Below are positions 8,288 to 16,023 of a stretch of 64,000 nucleotides of DNA, one piece after another. The stretch is from contig NZ_MJGN01000056.1 in the NCBI RefSeq assembly GCF_001865065.1, positions 17,424 through 81,423 of the forward strand. Reading direction: 5' to 3'. The stretch is from Curtobacterium sp. MCBA15_008. Its GTDB lineage: Bacteria; Actinomycetota; Actinomycetes; Actinomycetales; Microbacteriaceae. Each line of letters opens with the position of its first letter. Positions within the stretch are counted from its first letter, which is position 1. The notes under the pieces are model-generated. The model was given only the letters and a program-made list of their open reading frames with translations, ran no database searches and was not told the DNA's origin. The position numbers were made by a program, and so were the translations under genes.

Positions 8288-8926
8288 CTACTCAGATGCG
8301 GGCTGCGCCAGCCGCGGCTCCCACTTCGCCACGACCTCGGCCTGGACGGCGCGGACGTCGTCGGTGCTCGGACCCGGCTCGGCGACGAAGCCGGCGCGAC
8401 GGTAGTACTCGAGCTCGCGGATCGACTCGAGGATGTCCGCGAGCGCCCGGTGCCCACCGTGCTTCTCCGGCGCGTTGAAGTACACACGCGGGAACCAGCG
8501 GCGGCAGAGCTCCTTGATGCTCGACACGTCGACGCTCCGGTAGTGCAGGTGCCCGTCGACGCGCGGCATGTACTTCGACAGGAACGCGCGGTCCGTGCCG
8601 ATCGTGTTGCCCGCCAGGGGAGCGGAGCCCTCGGCCGGCACGTGCTGGAGGATGTACTCCAGCACCTGGTACTCGGCGTCCGCCAGGGACACCCCGTTCG
8701 GGATCTCGTCGATGAGCCCCGAGGTCGTGTGCATGTTCGTCACGAACTCGTTCATGTTGTCGAGCGCCGACTGGTCGGGCTTGATGACGATGTCGAAGCC
8801 CGGGTGCACGGGGACGAGGTCGAAGTCGGTGATGACCACGGCCACCTCGACGAGTTCGTCGACCTGGAGGTCGAGGCCCGTCATCTCGCAGTCGATCCAG
8901 ACGAGGCGGTCGTTCGCAGTAGCCAT
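8288..8926 (-). CDS. orn: Oligoribonuclease
   Basis: A 3'-5' exoribonuclease that degrades RNA fragments of 2-5 nt (and pGpG) to mononucleotides. The 212-residue protein shows the DEDDh exonuclease motifs: [10 protein letters not shown] near the N-terminus (D and E ligands), the central [14 protein letters not shown] block, then [10 protein letters not shown] and the terminal [10 protein letters not shown] histidine/aspartate motif. The length matches the family. The ATG at 8926 is preceded by TAGGAT with 7 nt between, implying a leaderless transcript. The longer upstream reading frame is only read-through of the repeat array and is not used. Confidence 0.97.
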   Translation of the reverse strand: MATANDRLVWIDCEMTGLDLQVDELVEVAVVITDFDLVPVHPGFDIVIKPDQSALDNMNEFVTNMHTTSGLIDEIPNGVSLADAEYQVLEYILQHVPAEGSAPLAGNTIGTDRAFLSKYMPRVDGHLHYRSVDVSSIKELCRRWFPRVYFNAPEKHGGHRALADILESIRELEYYRRAGFVAEPGPSTDDVRAVQAEVVAKWEPRLAQPASE

Positions 8927-9726
8927 GCCGTCGATCCTATTCCGCGTCGCGCGCGCCCCCGTCGCGTCCGGCCGCCCAGGTGGTCGACGCTCCAGCCTGG
9001 AGGCCCGCCACCGGTCCGCCGACGCGCCCCGCGCCTCCGGGCGGTCGCCTCCGTCCGCTGCCTGCTCGCGCTGCTGGGCGCTGCCGCCGAGGCCCGTCGT
9101 GCCGAGCGGGCGGAATGCCGGGGTCGCTGCCGGGCGCACCCCGCGTTCTCGCCCGCTCGACCTGCGGGCGCTGCCGGAGGGCCCCGTCGCGCCGAGCGGG
9201 CGGTATGCCGGGGTTGCTGCCGGGCGCACCCTGCGTTTCGGCCGCTCGACCTGCGGGCGCTGCCGGAGGGCCCCGTCGTGCCGAGCGGGCGGAATGCCGG
9301 GGTCGCTGCCGGGCGCACCCCGCGTTCCCGCCCGCTCGACCTGCGGGCGCTGCCCCGAACGGATGCGTCGCCGTCGAGCGGGCGGAATGCCGCACCCGCC
9401 TGCCGATCCCACTGCGCGATTCCGCCCGCTCGTCTGCGAAACCGGCGCGCGCCGGGTCGAGCGGGCGGAACGTCAGGGTCGTCGCCGGGCGGACCGCGGT
9501 GTTCCGCCCGCTCGACCGTCCGAGCGTCCGCGGAATCGGGAGGCGCCGATGAGGTTCACCCCGGGCTCGGCGACGACCCCGCTCCAGCGACGAACAAACG
9601 AGCGAGCGGGCGGAATGCCAGGGTCGTCGTCTGACGGACCCTGGCATTTCGCCCGCTCGCGCAGTCGCGCAGTGTGGCAGCGCAGCATCACGCCCAGCGA
9701 GGCAGCCCGGCCCCGCGGTGCCCCGC
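8927..9726. other. Long non-coding stretch before orn, mostly palindromic repeats
   Basis: I see no credible gene here. The orn promoter (TAGGAT, 8934-8939 on the minus strand) is at the left end. The rest is the repeat array described separately and a short unique segment next to the MFS stop codon. The apparent long reading frames come from repeat composition. Confidence 0.75.
9103..9659. repeat. Array of six palindromic repeats (CGAGCGGGCGGAATGCC family)
   Basis: Six elements of 56-58 bp at 9103-9159, 9193-9248, 9282-9338, 9375-9432, 9458-9514 and 9603-9659. Each starts CGAGCGGGCGG and ends CGCCCGCTCG (or a one-base variant) and folds as a hairpin. The last copy is an almost perfect stem, with CAGGGTC opposite GACCCTG in its inner part. 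Copies 1-3 also share the spacer CTGCGGGCGCTGCC. The same unit is embedded in frame in the ECF ATPase gene. The arrangement resembles REP-type elements. No associated transposase is visible. Confidence 0.88.
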
Positions 9727-10968
9727 CTAGGACATCTCGCCGGCGGAGATCGCCTCGGCCTCGACCCGTTCGGGCTCCGCGCCGTCGTCGACCCGCCGGA
9801 GGACCTTCGTGGTGAGGACGACGACCACGAACGCGACGGCGACGGACAGTCCGGCGAAGACGTACGCGGCCGACGGGGTGTAGGCGTCGGCGAGGAGGGT
9901 GGCGACCGGTGGGGCGATGGCGCCGCCGATGAAGCGCACGGCCGAGTACGCGCTCGAGGCCACGGAGCGAGGGAGGTCGGTCGCCTCCATGACGCACTCG
10001 GTGAGGACGGTGTTCAGGACACCGAGCACGAGTCCGCCGATGACGACGCAGATGATCAGGCCGACCTGCGACCCGACGACGACGGCCGCGGCGAACAGGT
10101 CGAGCGCGAGGAGCGGCAGCGCGATCTTGAGCACCGTCGTCCTGCGGAGGCGAGCGGTGAGCATCGGTGCGACCCAGACCGAGGTGACGGCGAGGCCGAC
10201 GCCCCAGCCGAAGAAGGTGAAGCCGATGCCGAGTGCGCCGAAGCCCAGCGGGAACGGCGTGTAGGCGAGCAGGACGAAGAAGCCGATGTTGTAGAAGAGC
10301 GCGGTCGCGGCGAGGGCGGCGAGTGCCGGACGCCCGAGCGCGCGGAACGGCGCCGAGAGCTTCGTGGGGGTGGGCTTCTCGAGGTTCTTCGTCTTCAGGA
10401 GCACGACGATGGCGATGAACGCGATGGCCATGAGCGTCGTGACGCCGAAGAACGGGCCGCGCCAGCTCACCGAGCCGAGCAGACCACCGACGAGGGGTCC
10501 GACGGCGATGCCGAGGCCGAGTGCCGCCTCGTACAGGATGATCGCGGACGCGGTGCCGCCGGACGCAGCCCCGACGATCGTCGCGAGTGCGGTGGAGATG
10601 AAGAGCGCGTTGCCGAGGCCCCAGCCGGCGCGGAAGTCGATGATGCTCCACACACTGTTCGACGTCGCCGCGAGCACCGAGAACAGCACGATGAGGGCGA
10701 GGCCGATGAGCAGGGTGTTCTTCGCGCCGATCCGGCTGGAGACCCAGCTCGTGAAGAACATCGCGACACCGGTGACGGCGAGGTAGCTCGTGAAGAGCAG
10801 TTCGGTCTGGGCCGGGGTGGCCTTCAGCGACGCGGCGATCGCGGGGAGGATCGGGTCGACGAGGCCGATGCCCATGAAGGCGACGACACAGGCGAAGGCG
10901 ATGGCCCAGACCGCGGAGGACTGCTTGAGGATGGAGCCGGACTGTCCGGCGGGTGCGTGGGCGTTCAC
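9727..10968 (-). CDS. MFS drug/metabolite exporter
   Basis: A 413-residue, 12-helix major-facilitator protein. The segment VVAFMGIGLVDPILPAIAASL, then FFTSWVSSRIGAKNTLLIGL (loop 2-3 motif) and GPLVGGLLGSVSWRGPFF, are typical of proton-driven multidrug antiporters (DHA1 group). The GTG start at 10968 overlaps the stop codon of the MarR-type gene (GTGA) and is preceded by GGAG at good spacing. The pair therefore forms a regulator-exporter operon, with drug or toxic-metabolite efflux under MarR control as the likely role. The much longer frame upstream of 10968 is not coding. Confidence 0.9.
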   Translation of the reverse strand: MNAHAPAGQSGSILKQSSAVWAIAFACVVAFMGIGLVDPILPAIAASLKATPAQTELLFTSYLAVTGVAMFFTSWVSSRIGAKNTLLIGLALIVLFSVLAATSNSVWSIIDFRAGWGLGNALFISTALATIVGAASGGTASAIILYEAALGLGIAVGPLVGGLLGSVSWRGPFFGVTTLMAIAFIAIVVLLKTKNLEKPTPTKLSAPFRALGRPALAALAATALFYNIGFFVLLAYTPFPLGFGALGIGFTFFGWGVGLAVTSVWVAPMLTARLRRTTVLKIALPLLALDLFAAAVVVGSQVGLIICVVIGGLVLGVLNTVLTECVMEATDLPRSVASSAYSAVRFIGGAIAPPVATLLADAYTPSAAYVFAGLSVAVAFVVVVLTTKVLRRVDDGAEPERVEAEAISAGEMS

Positions 10969-11429
10969 GCGTGGGTCTCCGTTCTGGTGGATGGTGTCGC
11001 TCCGGGGCGGGTGGTCGCCCGTGACGCGATGATGGCGGCCGCTTCGCGCAGGACGTCCCAGTCGTCGTCGTCGAGGTCGGCGAAGAGCGGCCCGACCGTG
11101 CTGGTCAGGGTGGCGCGCCACTCGACGAGGCGGGCGTGCCCGGCCGGGGTGATCTCGATGAGCTGCCCGCGGGAGTCGTCGGGGTCGACGGTGCGCGAGA
11201 TGAGTCCGTCGGCGAGCATGCCGGCGACGAGGCGGGTCATCGTGGGCTGCGCGACGCGGGACGCGGTGGCGAGTTCGCCGAGCCGGAGCGGCTGGTCGGT
11301 CTCGAGGATGCCGAGCGTGCGCCACACCGCCGAGGACGTCGTGCTGCCGGCGGCCTGTGCGGCGGTCCGGATCAGACGGTTCACCGACACGAGGAGCGTC
11401 TCGATGGTCTGGTCGCGACTCGGTTCCAT
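10965..11429 (-). CDS. MarR-family transcriptional regulator
   Basis: A 154-residue winged-helix repressor. The MarR core is clear: LRLGELATASRVAQPTMTRLVAGMLADGLI as the recognition helix region, and DPDDSRGQLIEITPAG as the wing. It is the first gene of a two-gene operon with the MFS exporter and probably represses it, releasing on ligand binding. The ATG follows a -10 element by only 6 nt, so the mRNA should be leaderless. Half-sites ATAGC/GCTAT around the promoter are plausible self-operators. Confidence 0.92.
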   Translation of the reverse strand: MEPSRDQTIETLLVSVNRLIRTAAQAAGSTTSSAVWRTLGILETDQPLRLGELATASRVAQPTMTRLVAGMLADGLISRTVDPDDSRGQLIEITPAGHARLVEWRATLTSTVGPLFADLDDDDWDVLREAAAIIASRATTRPGATPSTRTETHA

Positions 11430-11464
11430 AGCTGAACTATATAGCGATGCTATGCATCAGTCAA
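11430..11464 (-). promoter_or_regulatory. marR-mfs promoter with candidate MarR operator
   Basis: On the minus strand, -35 TTGACT (11464-11459) is followed by a 17-bp spacer and -10 TATAGT (11441-11436), then 6 nt to the ATG. This is a near-consensus housekeeping promoter giving a leaderless mRNA. The inverted repeat ATAGC-atc-GCTAT lies between the two hexamers, and a second ATAG-ttca-GCTAT covers -10 to the start codon. Both would be natural autorepressor sites. Confidence 0.75.
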
Positions 11465-11490
11465 CAGCCGCGGCCTGGTAGAAGGGATGC

Positions 11491-11781
11491 ATGAGCGACA
11501 TCACCATCCACGAAGGCGACGAGTACACCGCGATCTTCCACGGCGGTCCCTTCGACGGCACGACCGACACCCGCACCGCGACGAGCGACGCGCTGGACGA
11601 CGAGATCACGGTGTTCGCTGACGTCGAGGGCCTGCAGACCGCGTTCACCTACCGGCAGACGAAGTCGCGTCAGGTGCTCGACCAGACCTCCGCCGAGTTC
11701 GAGTACGTCCCCGGCGAGTCCGACCCCGTCGACGACCTCGCCGACCGTGGCGACCGCAGCGGCGAGTTCGACCGGGAGTAG
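11491..11781 (+). CDS. Conserved small acidic protein, function unknown
   Basis: A 96-residue acidic protein. It contains EYTAIFHGGPFDGTTDTR near the N-terminus and ends in a charged DLADRGDRSGEFDRE tail. The GGPFDG phrase is common in small actinobacterial proteins of unknown role. There is no signal peptide or membrane segment. The start ATG at 11491 has only a weak upstream site. It is convergent with nothing and followed 29 bp later by the thioredoxin-like gene. I do not recognise a function. Confidence 0.7.
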   Translation: MSDITIHEGDEYTAIFHGGPFDGTTDTRTATSDALDDEITVFADVEGLQTAFTYRQTKSRQVLDQTSAEFEYVPGESDPVDDLADRGDRSGEFDRE

Positions 11782-11810
11782 AACCCCACGCCGCCACGTT
11801 GCACGATCAC

Positions 11811-12071
11811 ATGCAGCTCGACCTCTGGACGTCCGCCTTCTGTGCGCCGTGCGCCGCCGCCCGCCGGGTCTCGGCCGAGGCGTCGGCGCTCGTCCCCGGG
11901 TTGCAGCTGACCGAGCGCGACGTGGCGAACCACCCGGACCAGGCGGAGGACCTCGGCATCCGGTCGACCCCGACGATCATCGTGCGGCGGGACGACGGAG
12001 CCGAGGTCTTCCGTTCACCGGGTGTCCCCACCCGCGACCAACTGCTCCTCGCGATCGCCAAGGCCCTCTGA
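11811..12071 (+). CDS. Thioredoxin-like / glutaredoxin-fold protein
   Basis: A short (86-residue) thioredoxin-fold protein. The redox motif is FCAPC (C11 and C14 from the ATG at 11811). The cis-proline region RSTPTIIVRR follows at the expected distance. The ATG at 11811 is preferred over an upstream TTG because it puts the first beta strand (MQLDLWTS) at the N-terminus, as usual for small thioredoxins. Its 3' end overlaps the 3' end of the convergent DUF6716 gene by 57 bp. It is likely a cytosolic thiol-disulfide exchange protein; the partner is unknown. Confidence 0.82.
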   Translation: MQLDLWTSAFCAPCAAARRVSAEASALVPGLQLTERDVANHPDQAEDLGIRSTPTIIVRRDDGAEVFRSPGVPTRDQLLLAIAKAL

Positions 12072-13514
12072 CCGGAGCCCGCGCTCTGACCGGAGCCCGC
12101 GCTCTGCCCCGCGCCCGCGACCCGTCCGCTGGTTCGTCGGCGCCAGCAGCACCGGCGCCTCGGGCGGCCGCACCAGCCGCACCGCCTGCCGCACGACACG
12201 CTTCACAGCCCGTACCGGCGCCCCGATCGCCAGCGCGACCGCCCCGATTGCGCTCCGGTCGGCCGGACCGAGGGCGTTCTTCCGCTCCCACGCTCGGCGG
12301 AGCACACCGCCACGACTGCGTCGGGCCGCCGGTCGGTCGACGAGCGCGCCGGCATCGCGGAGCGCCATCAACCCCTCGGTCCGGGCGGCCCAGTCGTCGT
12401 CCGCCGCCGGGTGGAAGTGGTTGTCGTGCATCCACTCCGGCCGCACCGTGCCGAACCGCCCGTCGACGAGGTCGATCGCGTCGCCCTCGAGGCCGCTCCC
12501 GACGAACACCTCGTTGATGAGCTGTCGGCCGATGCCGAAGTCGGTGAGCGTCAGGGCGGGCACGCCGCGGGTGACGGCCTCGAGGACGGCCGTCGAGCTC
12601 ACCGTCACCAGGGCGACCGCGCGGTCGAGGTGGTCTGCCATCGGACCGCTCTCGACGACGAGGTTCGTCGGCGCGTCCGCGGGGAGCAGGTCCGGGTACG
12701 GGTCCTGCTCCCGGTGGGTCTGGTGCTCGCCCGCCGCCGCCCGCACCTTGATCACGACGCGCCACTCCGGATGCCGTCGGGCCGTCTCCGCGAGCCACCC
12801 GACGATGCGCGCGCGGTCCACACGCTCGGCCGGCACGCTGGGCTGCGCCGCGAAGACGACCGAGTCGCGGATCAGAGCCGCAGTCGGAGCAGCGGCAGCC
12901 GGCCTGGCGAAGGGCAGCGTCGCGAGCGCGAAGTGCGGCTCGACGCCGCCCTCCGCCGCGAGTTCCTCGTATGCGCGGACCTCGCGGTGGCTGTGCAGCA
13001 CGAACAGGTCGGCGCGCGCGCGGAAGAACACGCCCTTCCACTTCGCCGGGAACGAGATGCCCGGCAACCCCGTCACGAGCACCGGTCGGCGCGGCACCCG
13101 GCGGTGCACCTCGCCGATGACGAGTTCCGCGACCGGCCCGATCAGGGACACCAGGACGGCGTCGGGCGGGTCCTGCCGCAACCGCTCCACGACCGTGTCG
13201 ACGTCGAGCGGCTCCGGCGGTGCGGCGGCGAGGTGCGCCAGCCGCGCGTCGACTCCCCGGAACGCGGACCGGAGCTGCGCCCGGCTGGCGGACCGCGGCG
13301 TCGCGACGGTGAGCAGCTCCAGGTCCCAGTGCGCGGGCGCCGTGGCGAGCAGGTGCGCGCCCCACTTCGCGAACGAGTCGGTGTCGACCAGGCCGACCAC
13401 GCGTCGGACGCGGGGTGACGCACCGGACTGGAGGCGCGCCTCCAGTCCGTCCGTCGGCTCGCCCCCGACGACGTGACGCTCCAGGGCGTCGCTGGTCTCG
13501 TCCGCGCGCGTCAC
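12015..13514 (-). CDS. DUF6716 putative glycosyltransferase
   Basis: A 499-residue protein that matches my recollection of the DUF6716 putative glycosyltransferases found next to CMP-sialic-acid genes in actinobacteria. Visible segments include VVGLVDTDSFAKWGAHLL at the N-terminus, LVTGLPGISFPAKWKGVFFR, FVLHSHREVRAYEEL and a GT-B-like C-terminal half with VTVSSTAVLEAVTRGVPALTL, reminiscent of donor-binding loops of polysialyl/CDP-type transferases. The GTG start overlaps the neuB stop (GTGA), making it the third gene of a neuA-neuB-DUF6716 operon. It is the natural candidate to transfer the CMP-activated nonulosonic acid. The C-terminus ends in a short Arg/Gly/Glu-rich duplicated tail. Confidence 0.75.
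   Translation of the reverse strand: MTRADETSDALERHVVGGEPTDGLEARLQSGASPRVRRVVGLVDTDSFAKWGAHLLATAPAHWDLELLTVATPRSASRAQLRSAFRGVDARLAHLAAAPPEPLDVDTVVERLRQDPPDAVLVSLIGPVAELVIGEVHRRVPRRPVLVTGLPGISFPAKWKGVFFRARADLFVLHSHREVRAYEELAAEGGVEPHFALATLPFARPAAAAPTAALIRDSVVFAAQPSVPAERVDRARIVGWLAETARRHPEWRVVIKVRAAAGEHQTHREQDPYPDLLPADAPTNLVVESGPMADHLDRAVALVTVSSTAVLEAVTRGVPALTLTDFGIGRQLINEVFVGSGLEGDAIDLVDGRFGTVRPEWMHDNHFHPAADDDWAARTEGLMALRDAGALVDRPAARRSRGGVLRRAWERKNALGPADRSAIGAVALAIGAPVRAVKRVVRQAVRLVRPPEAPVLLAPTNQRTGRGRGAERGLRSERGLRSEGLGDREEQLVAGGDTR
13425..13448. repeat. 24-bp perfect palindrome inside the DUF6716 gene
   Basis: GGACTGGAGGCG followed immediately by its reverse complement CGCCTCCAGTCC. It is a copy of the CTGGAGGCGCG motif that elsewhere forms intergenic hairpins; here it encodes DGLEARLQS near the N-terminus of the protein. 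Confidence 0.85.
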
Positions 13515-14383
13515 GCGCCGACGCGACGCAGCTTCGCGAGCGGTGCCCGCTCGCCGGGCATCACCCGCTTCACGCCGTCGCCGAGGGCGCTCTCGATGAT
13601 GCGGACGTCGCGCGCCAGCGTCTGCAGCCCGTGCGGCTCGAGCGAGGCCGCGTGGTCGGAGCCCCACATCGTCCGGTCGAGCGTGATGTGGCGCTCGACG
13701 GCGGTCGCACCGAGGGCGACGGCCGCGATCGAGATCTGCAGACCGGGCTCGTGGCCGGAGTACCCGACCGGCACACCGGCGTAGCGGTGGGCGAGGGTGT
13801 CGATCATCCGGAGGTTCGCCTCCTCCGGGGGGAGCGGGTAGGTCGAGGTGGCGTGCATGAGCACCAGGCGTTCGGTGCCGAGCGTCTCGACGGCGCGGTC
13901 GATCTGCTCGAGCGTCGACATGCCGGTCGACAGGATGACGGGCTTGCCGGTGGCGGCGACCGCGGCGAGCAGGCCGAGGTCGGTCACGGACGCCGACGCG
14001 ATCTTGTACGCGACGACGTTGAGGTCCTCGAGGAAGTCGACCGACGGCTCGTCCCAGGGCGACGCGAACCAGTCGAGACCGCGCAGGGTCGCGTGGTCGC
14101 CGATCTCGATGTACTGGTCGCGGTCGAACTCGACGCGGTAGCGGTACTCGAGGTAGGTCATCTCGCCCCACGGCGTGCTGCGCGGTGTGGCCTTCATGTG
14201 CTCGGGCGTCGAGATCGCCGGCGTCCGCTTCTGGAACTTCACGGCCTGCAGTCCGGCGTCCGCCGCCACGTCGATGAGGCGCTTCGCGATGTCGACGTCG
14301 CCGTTGTGGTTGAGGCCGATCTCGCCGATGAGGTACGCGGGGTGGCCGGCGCCGATGGTGGACGTGCCGATGCTGACGGTCAT
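13511..14383 (-). CDS. neuB: N-acetylneuraminate synthase-type enzyme (NeuB), SAF domain missing
   Basis: Condenses an N-acyl hexosamine with phosphoenolpyruvate to give a nonulosonic (sialic-acid-like) acid. The TIM-barrel signature is strong: YLIGEIGLNHNGDVDIAKRL at the N-terminus, LQAVKFQKRTP, YKIASASVTDL, KPVILSTGMSTLEQI, VGYSGHEPG and VERHITLDRTMWGSDHAASL. At 290 residues it stops after the barrel (ALGDGVKRVMPGE) and lacks the roughly 50-residue C-terminal SAF/antifreeze-like domain of classical NeuB. The ATG overlaps the neuA stop (ATGA). The exact sugar (Neu5Ac, legionaminic or another) cannot be told without a partner epimerase, and none is present. Confidence 0.92.
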   Translation of the reverse strand: MTVSIGTSTIGAGHPAYLIGEIGLNHNGDVDIAKRLIDVAADAGLQAVKFQKRTPAISTPEHMKATPRSTPWGEMTYLEYRYRVEFDRDQYIEIGDHATLRGLDWFASPWDEPSVDFLEDLNVVAYKIASASVTDLGLLAAVAATGKPVILSTGMSTLEQIDRAVETLGTERLVLMHATSTYPLPPEEANLRMIDTLAHRYAGVPVGYSGHEPGLQISIAAVALGATAVERHITLDRTMWGSDHAASLEPHGLQTLARDVRIIESALGDGVKRVMPGERAPLAKLRRVGA

Positions 14384-15201
14384 GGTGCTCCGTTCGGTGC
14401 GGGGACGGGCAGCAGGGATGCCGCGCGCGGGTGGGGCTGGTGCTGGGGTTGGGGGTGCTGGTGCTGGTCCTGGGGGTGCTGGGCGTGCTGGGGCCGGTCC
14501 TGGTGCTCGTGTTGGTCGAGCTGGGGTGCCAGCGCGTCGGCGAGCGCGAGGTCGGCCGGGTCGTCGATGTCGATCGCGCCCCGACCGTCGACGACCACGA
14601 GCTCCACCCGGCCGTGGAACCGGTGCCGGTGCTGCCGGAACGCGGCGGACCGGAAGGCGTAGAACGCACCGGTCTCGCGGAACTCCGGCGCACGGTCCTG
14701 CCGACGCGGACGGACCGCTGCGTCGTGGTTCACCGCGCTCGCGCTGCCGTCGTCGTCGATCCGCCACAGGAACGCGTGCGAGGGCGCGGCGGCGAACACC
14801 GAGTCGGCGTGGCCGTCCCGCACGCGGGCGACCGCGGCATCGAGGTCGGTGGGGTCGGTGAACGGCGACGTGGCCTGCAGGAAGACGACGATCTCGGGTG
14901 CCTCGCCCGCGGCGGCGAGGGCGTCGAGCGTGTGCAGGACCGCCGACTCGGACGAGGCGTCGTCCCCGGCGAGGTCGGCCGGGCGGCGGACGACCCGGGC
15001 GCCGGCGTCGAGGGCTTCGGCGGCGATGGCGTCGCCGTCCGTGGAGACCACCACCGCGTCGATCGACGTCGCCCGGCGTGCGGCCTCGACGGCCCGCCGG
15101 ACGAGCGAGCGGCCGGCGACCGCCCGGAGGTTCTTCCCCGGGATGCCCTTCGAGCCCGCGCGGGCCGGGATCACGGCGACGACGGAACCGGGGGAGCGCA
15201 T
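14380..15201 (-). CDS. neuA: CMP-nonulosonic acid (sialic acid) cytidylyltransferase with His/Gln-rich tail
   Basis: Activates the nonulosonic acid with CTP. The family motif IPARAGSKGIPGKNL is at residues 11-25. VVSTDGDAIAAEA, RPADLAGDDASSESAVLHTL, FLQATSPFTDPTDLDAA, and FRETGAFYAFR with DIDDPADLALADAL complete the fold at about 225 residues. The remaining tail (about residues 226-262) is a low-complexity run of His, Gln, Pro and Asp not found in typical family members, so the protein is longer than usual (273). The ATG is 7 nt after TAGCGT, suggesting a leaderless operon mRNA. It is first in the operon with neuB and the DUF6716 gene. Confidence 0.92.
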   Translation of the reverse strand: MRSPGSVVAVIPARAGSKGIPGKNLRAVAGRSLVRRAVEAARRATSIDAVVVSTDGDAIAAEALDAGARVVRRPADLAGDDASSESAVLHTLDALAAAGEAPEIVVFLQATSPFTDPTDLDAAVARVRDGHADSVFAAAPSHAFLWRIDDDGSASAVNHDAAVRPRRQDRAPEFRETGAFYAFRSAAFRQHRHRFHGRVELVVVDGRGAIDIDDPADLALADALAPQLDQHEHQDRPQHAQHPQDQHQHPQPQHQPHPRAASLLPVPAPNGAP

Positions 15202-15307
15202 GACCAGGACGCTACGAAGCGCCGGTGGCTCGGAGGCGAACGCCAGGCAGACGCACGCCGAACCGTGCCGGAACCCGAGCAGCCGACGCCCGCGTTATGG
15301 TCGAGGG

Positions 15308-15868
15308 ATGCTCGGAGCCGATGACCCGCTCGATCCGGCTCCGCGCCGCGTCCTCGTGGCGGGGACGACCGGCGTCGGCAAGACCACGACCGCCGCCCGG
15401 ATCGGGGCCGTGCTCCGCTTGCCGCACACCGAGATCGACGCGCTGTACCACGGTCCGGGGTGGCAGCCGCGGGAGTCCTTCGTCGCCGACGTCGAGGCGT
15501 ACACGAGCGAACCGGAGTGGGTGACGGAGTGGCAGTACACCTCTGTGCGCCCGCTCCTCGCCGAGCGCGCGGACACGCTGGTCTGGATCGACCTTCCGAA
15601 CCACGTCGCGCTGTGGCGGCTGGTCCGTCGGACGCTGCGGCGTCGGTTCCGCCGGATCGAGATGTGGAACGGCAACGTCGAGCCCTCGCTGTGGACGTTC
15701 TTCACCGACCCGGGACACATCGTGCGGTGGGGGATCAGCACCCGGAACGCGACTCGGCGTCGTGTCCCGCCGCTCGTCCGCGAGGCGCCGCACCTCCGGA
15801 TCGTGCGCCTCCGCTCGCAGCGGGAGATCGATCGGTTCGTGCAGCACCTCGAACGGGGCCGCGGATAG
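15308..15868 (+). CDS. P-loop NTPase, FlaR/adenylate-kinase-like (topology modulation family)
   Basis: A 186-residue nucleotide-binding protein. The Walker A motif GTTGVGKTTTA is at about residues 19-29, followed by LPHTEIDALYHGPGWQPRESF, the motif of the family annotated as DNA topology modulation (FlaR-like) kinases, and a lid region rich in Arg (RRTLRRRFRRIEMWNGN). The phosphoacceptor is unknown. The ATG is 6 nt after TATGGT, giving a leaderless mRNA. It is divergent from neuA and followed 14 bp later by tRNA-Arg. Confidence 0.8.
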   Translation: MLGADDPLDPAPRRVLVAGTTGVGKTTTAARIGAVLRLPHTEIDALYHGPGWQPRESFVADVEAYTSEPEWVTEWQYTSVRPLLAERADTLVWIDLPNHVALWRLVRRTLRRRFRRIEMWNGNVEPSLWTFFTDPGHIVRWGISTRNATRRRVPPLVREAPHLRIVRLRSQREIDRFVQHLERGRG

Positions 15869-15882
15869 AATCGAGGCCGTCC

Positions 15883-15955
15883 GCCTCCGTAGCTCAGTGG
15901 ATAGAGCAGGTGGTTTCTACCCACCGTGCCGCGGGTTCGATTCCTGCCGGGGGCA
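15883..15955 (+). tRNA. tRNA-Arg (TCT)
   Basis: A cloverleaf with acceptor GCCTCCG / CGGGGGC (one G-T pair), D-arm AGCTCAGTGGATAGAGC, anticodon stem GGTGG/CCACC with loop TTTCTAC (anticodon TCT), and T-arm GGGTTCGATTCC. Discriminator is A73; the 3' CCA is not encoded (CCC follows). Confidence 0.95.
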
Positions 15956-15962
15956 CCCACGA

Positions 15963-15996
15963 CGAAGGCCGCCGTCCTGATGGACGGCGGCCTTCG
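15963..15996. terminator. Bidirectional terminator hairpin
   Basis: A perfect 15-bp stem CGAAGGCCGCCGTCC / GGACGGCGGCCTTCG with a TGAT loop. It lies between tRNA-Arg and the convergent membrane-protein gene and probably serves both. Confidence 0.85.
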
Positions 15997-16023
15997 CTGG
16001 TGGTGGCGGGAGCGGTCAGCGAC

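Noticed and set aside
8927..9412. N-terminal extension of oligoribonuclease
   Set aside because: The frame stays open through the repeat array only because of composition; the ATG at 8926 with its -10 and the family length fix the start.
9103..9659. CRISPR-like array
   Set aside because: Repeats are palindromic elements of 56-58 bp with unequal gaps and similar spacers; there are no unique spacers and no cas genes.
9718..11481. 587-residue plus-strand open frame opposite the MFS/MarR operon
   Set aside because: Charged low-complexity translation typical of antisense of a membrane protein; the MFS and MarR products are unmistakable.
14384..14767. Extended start of neuB into neuA
   Set aside because: The added residues are an out-of-frame reading of the neuA tail; the ATG at 14383 begins the conserved YLIGEIGLNHNG region and overlaps the neuA stop.
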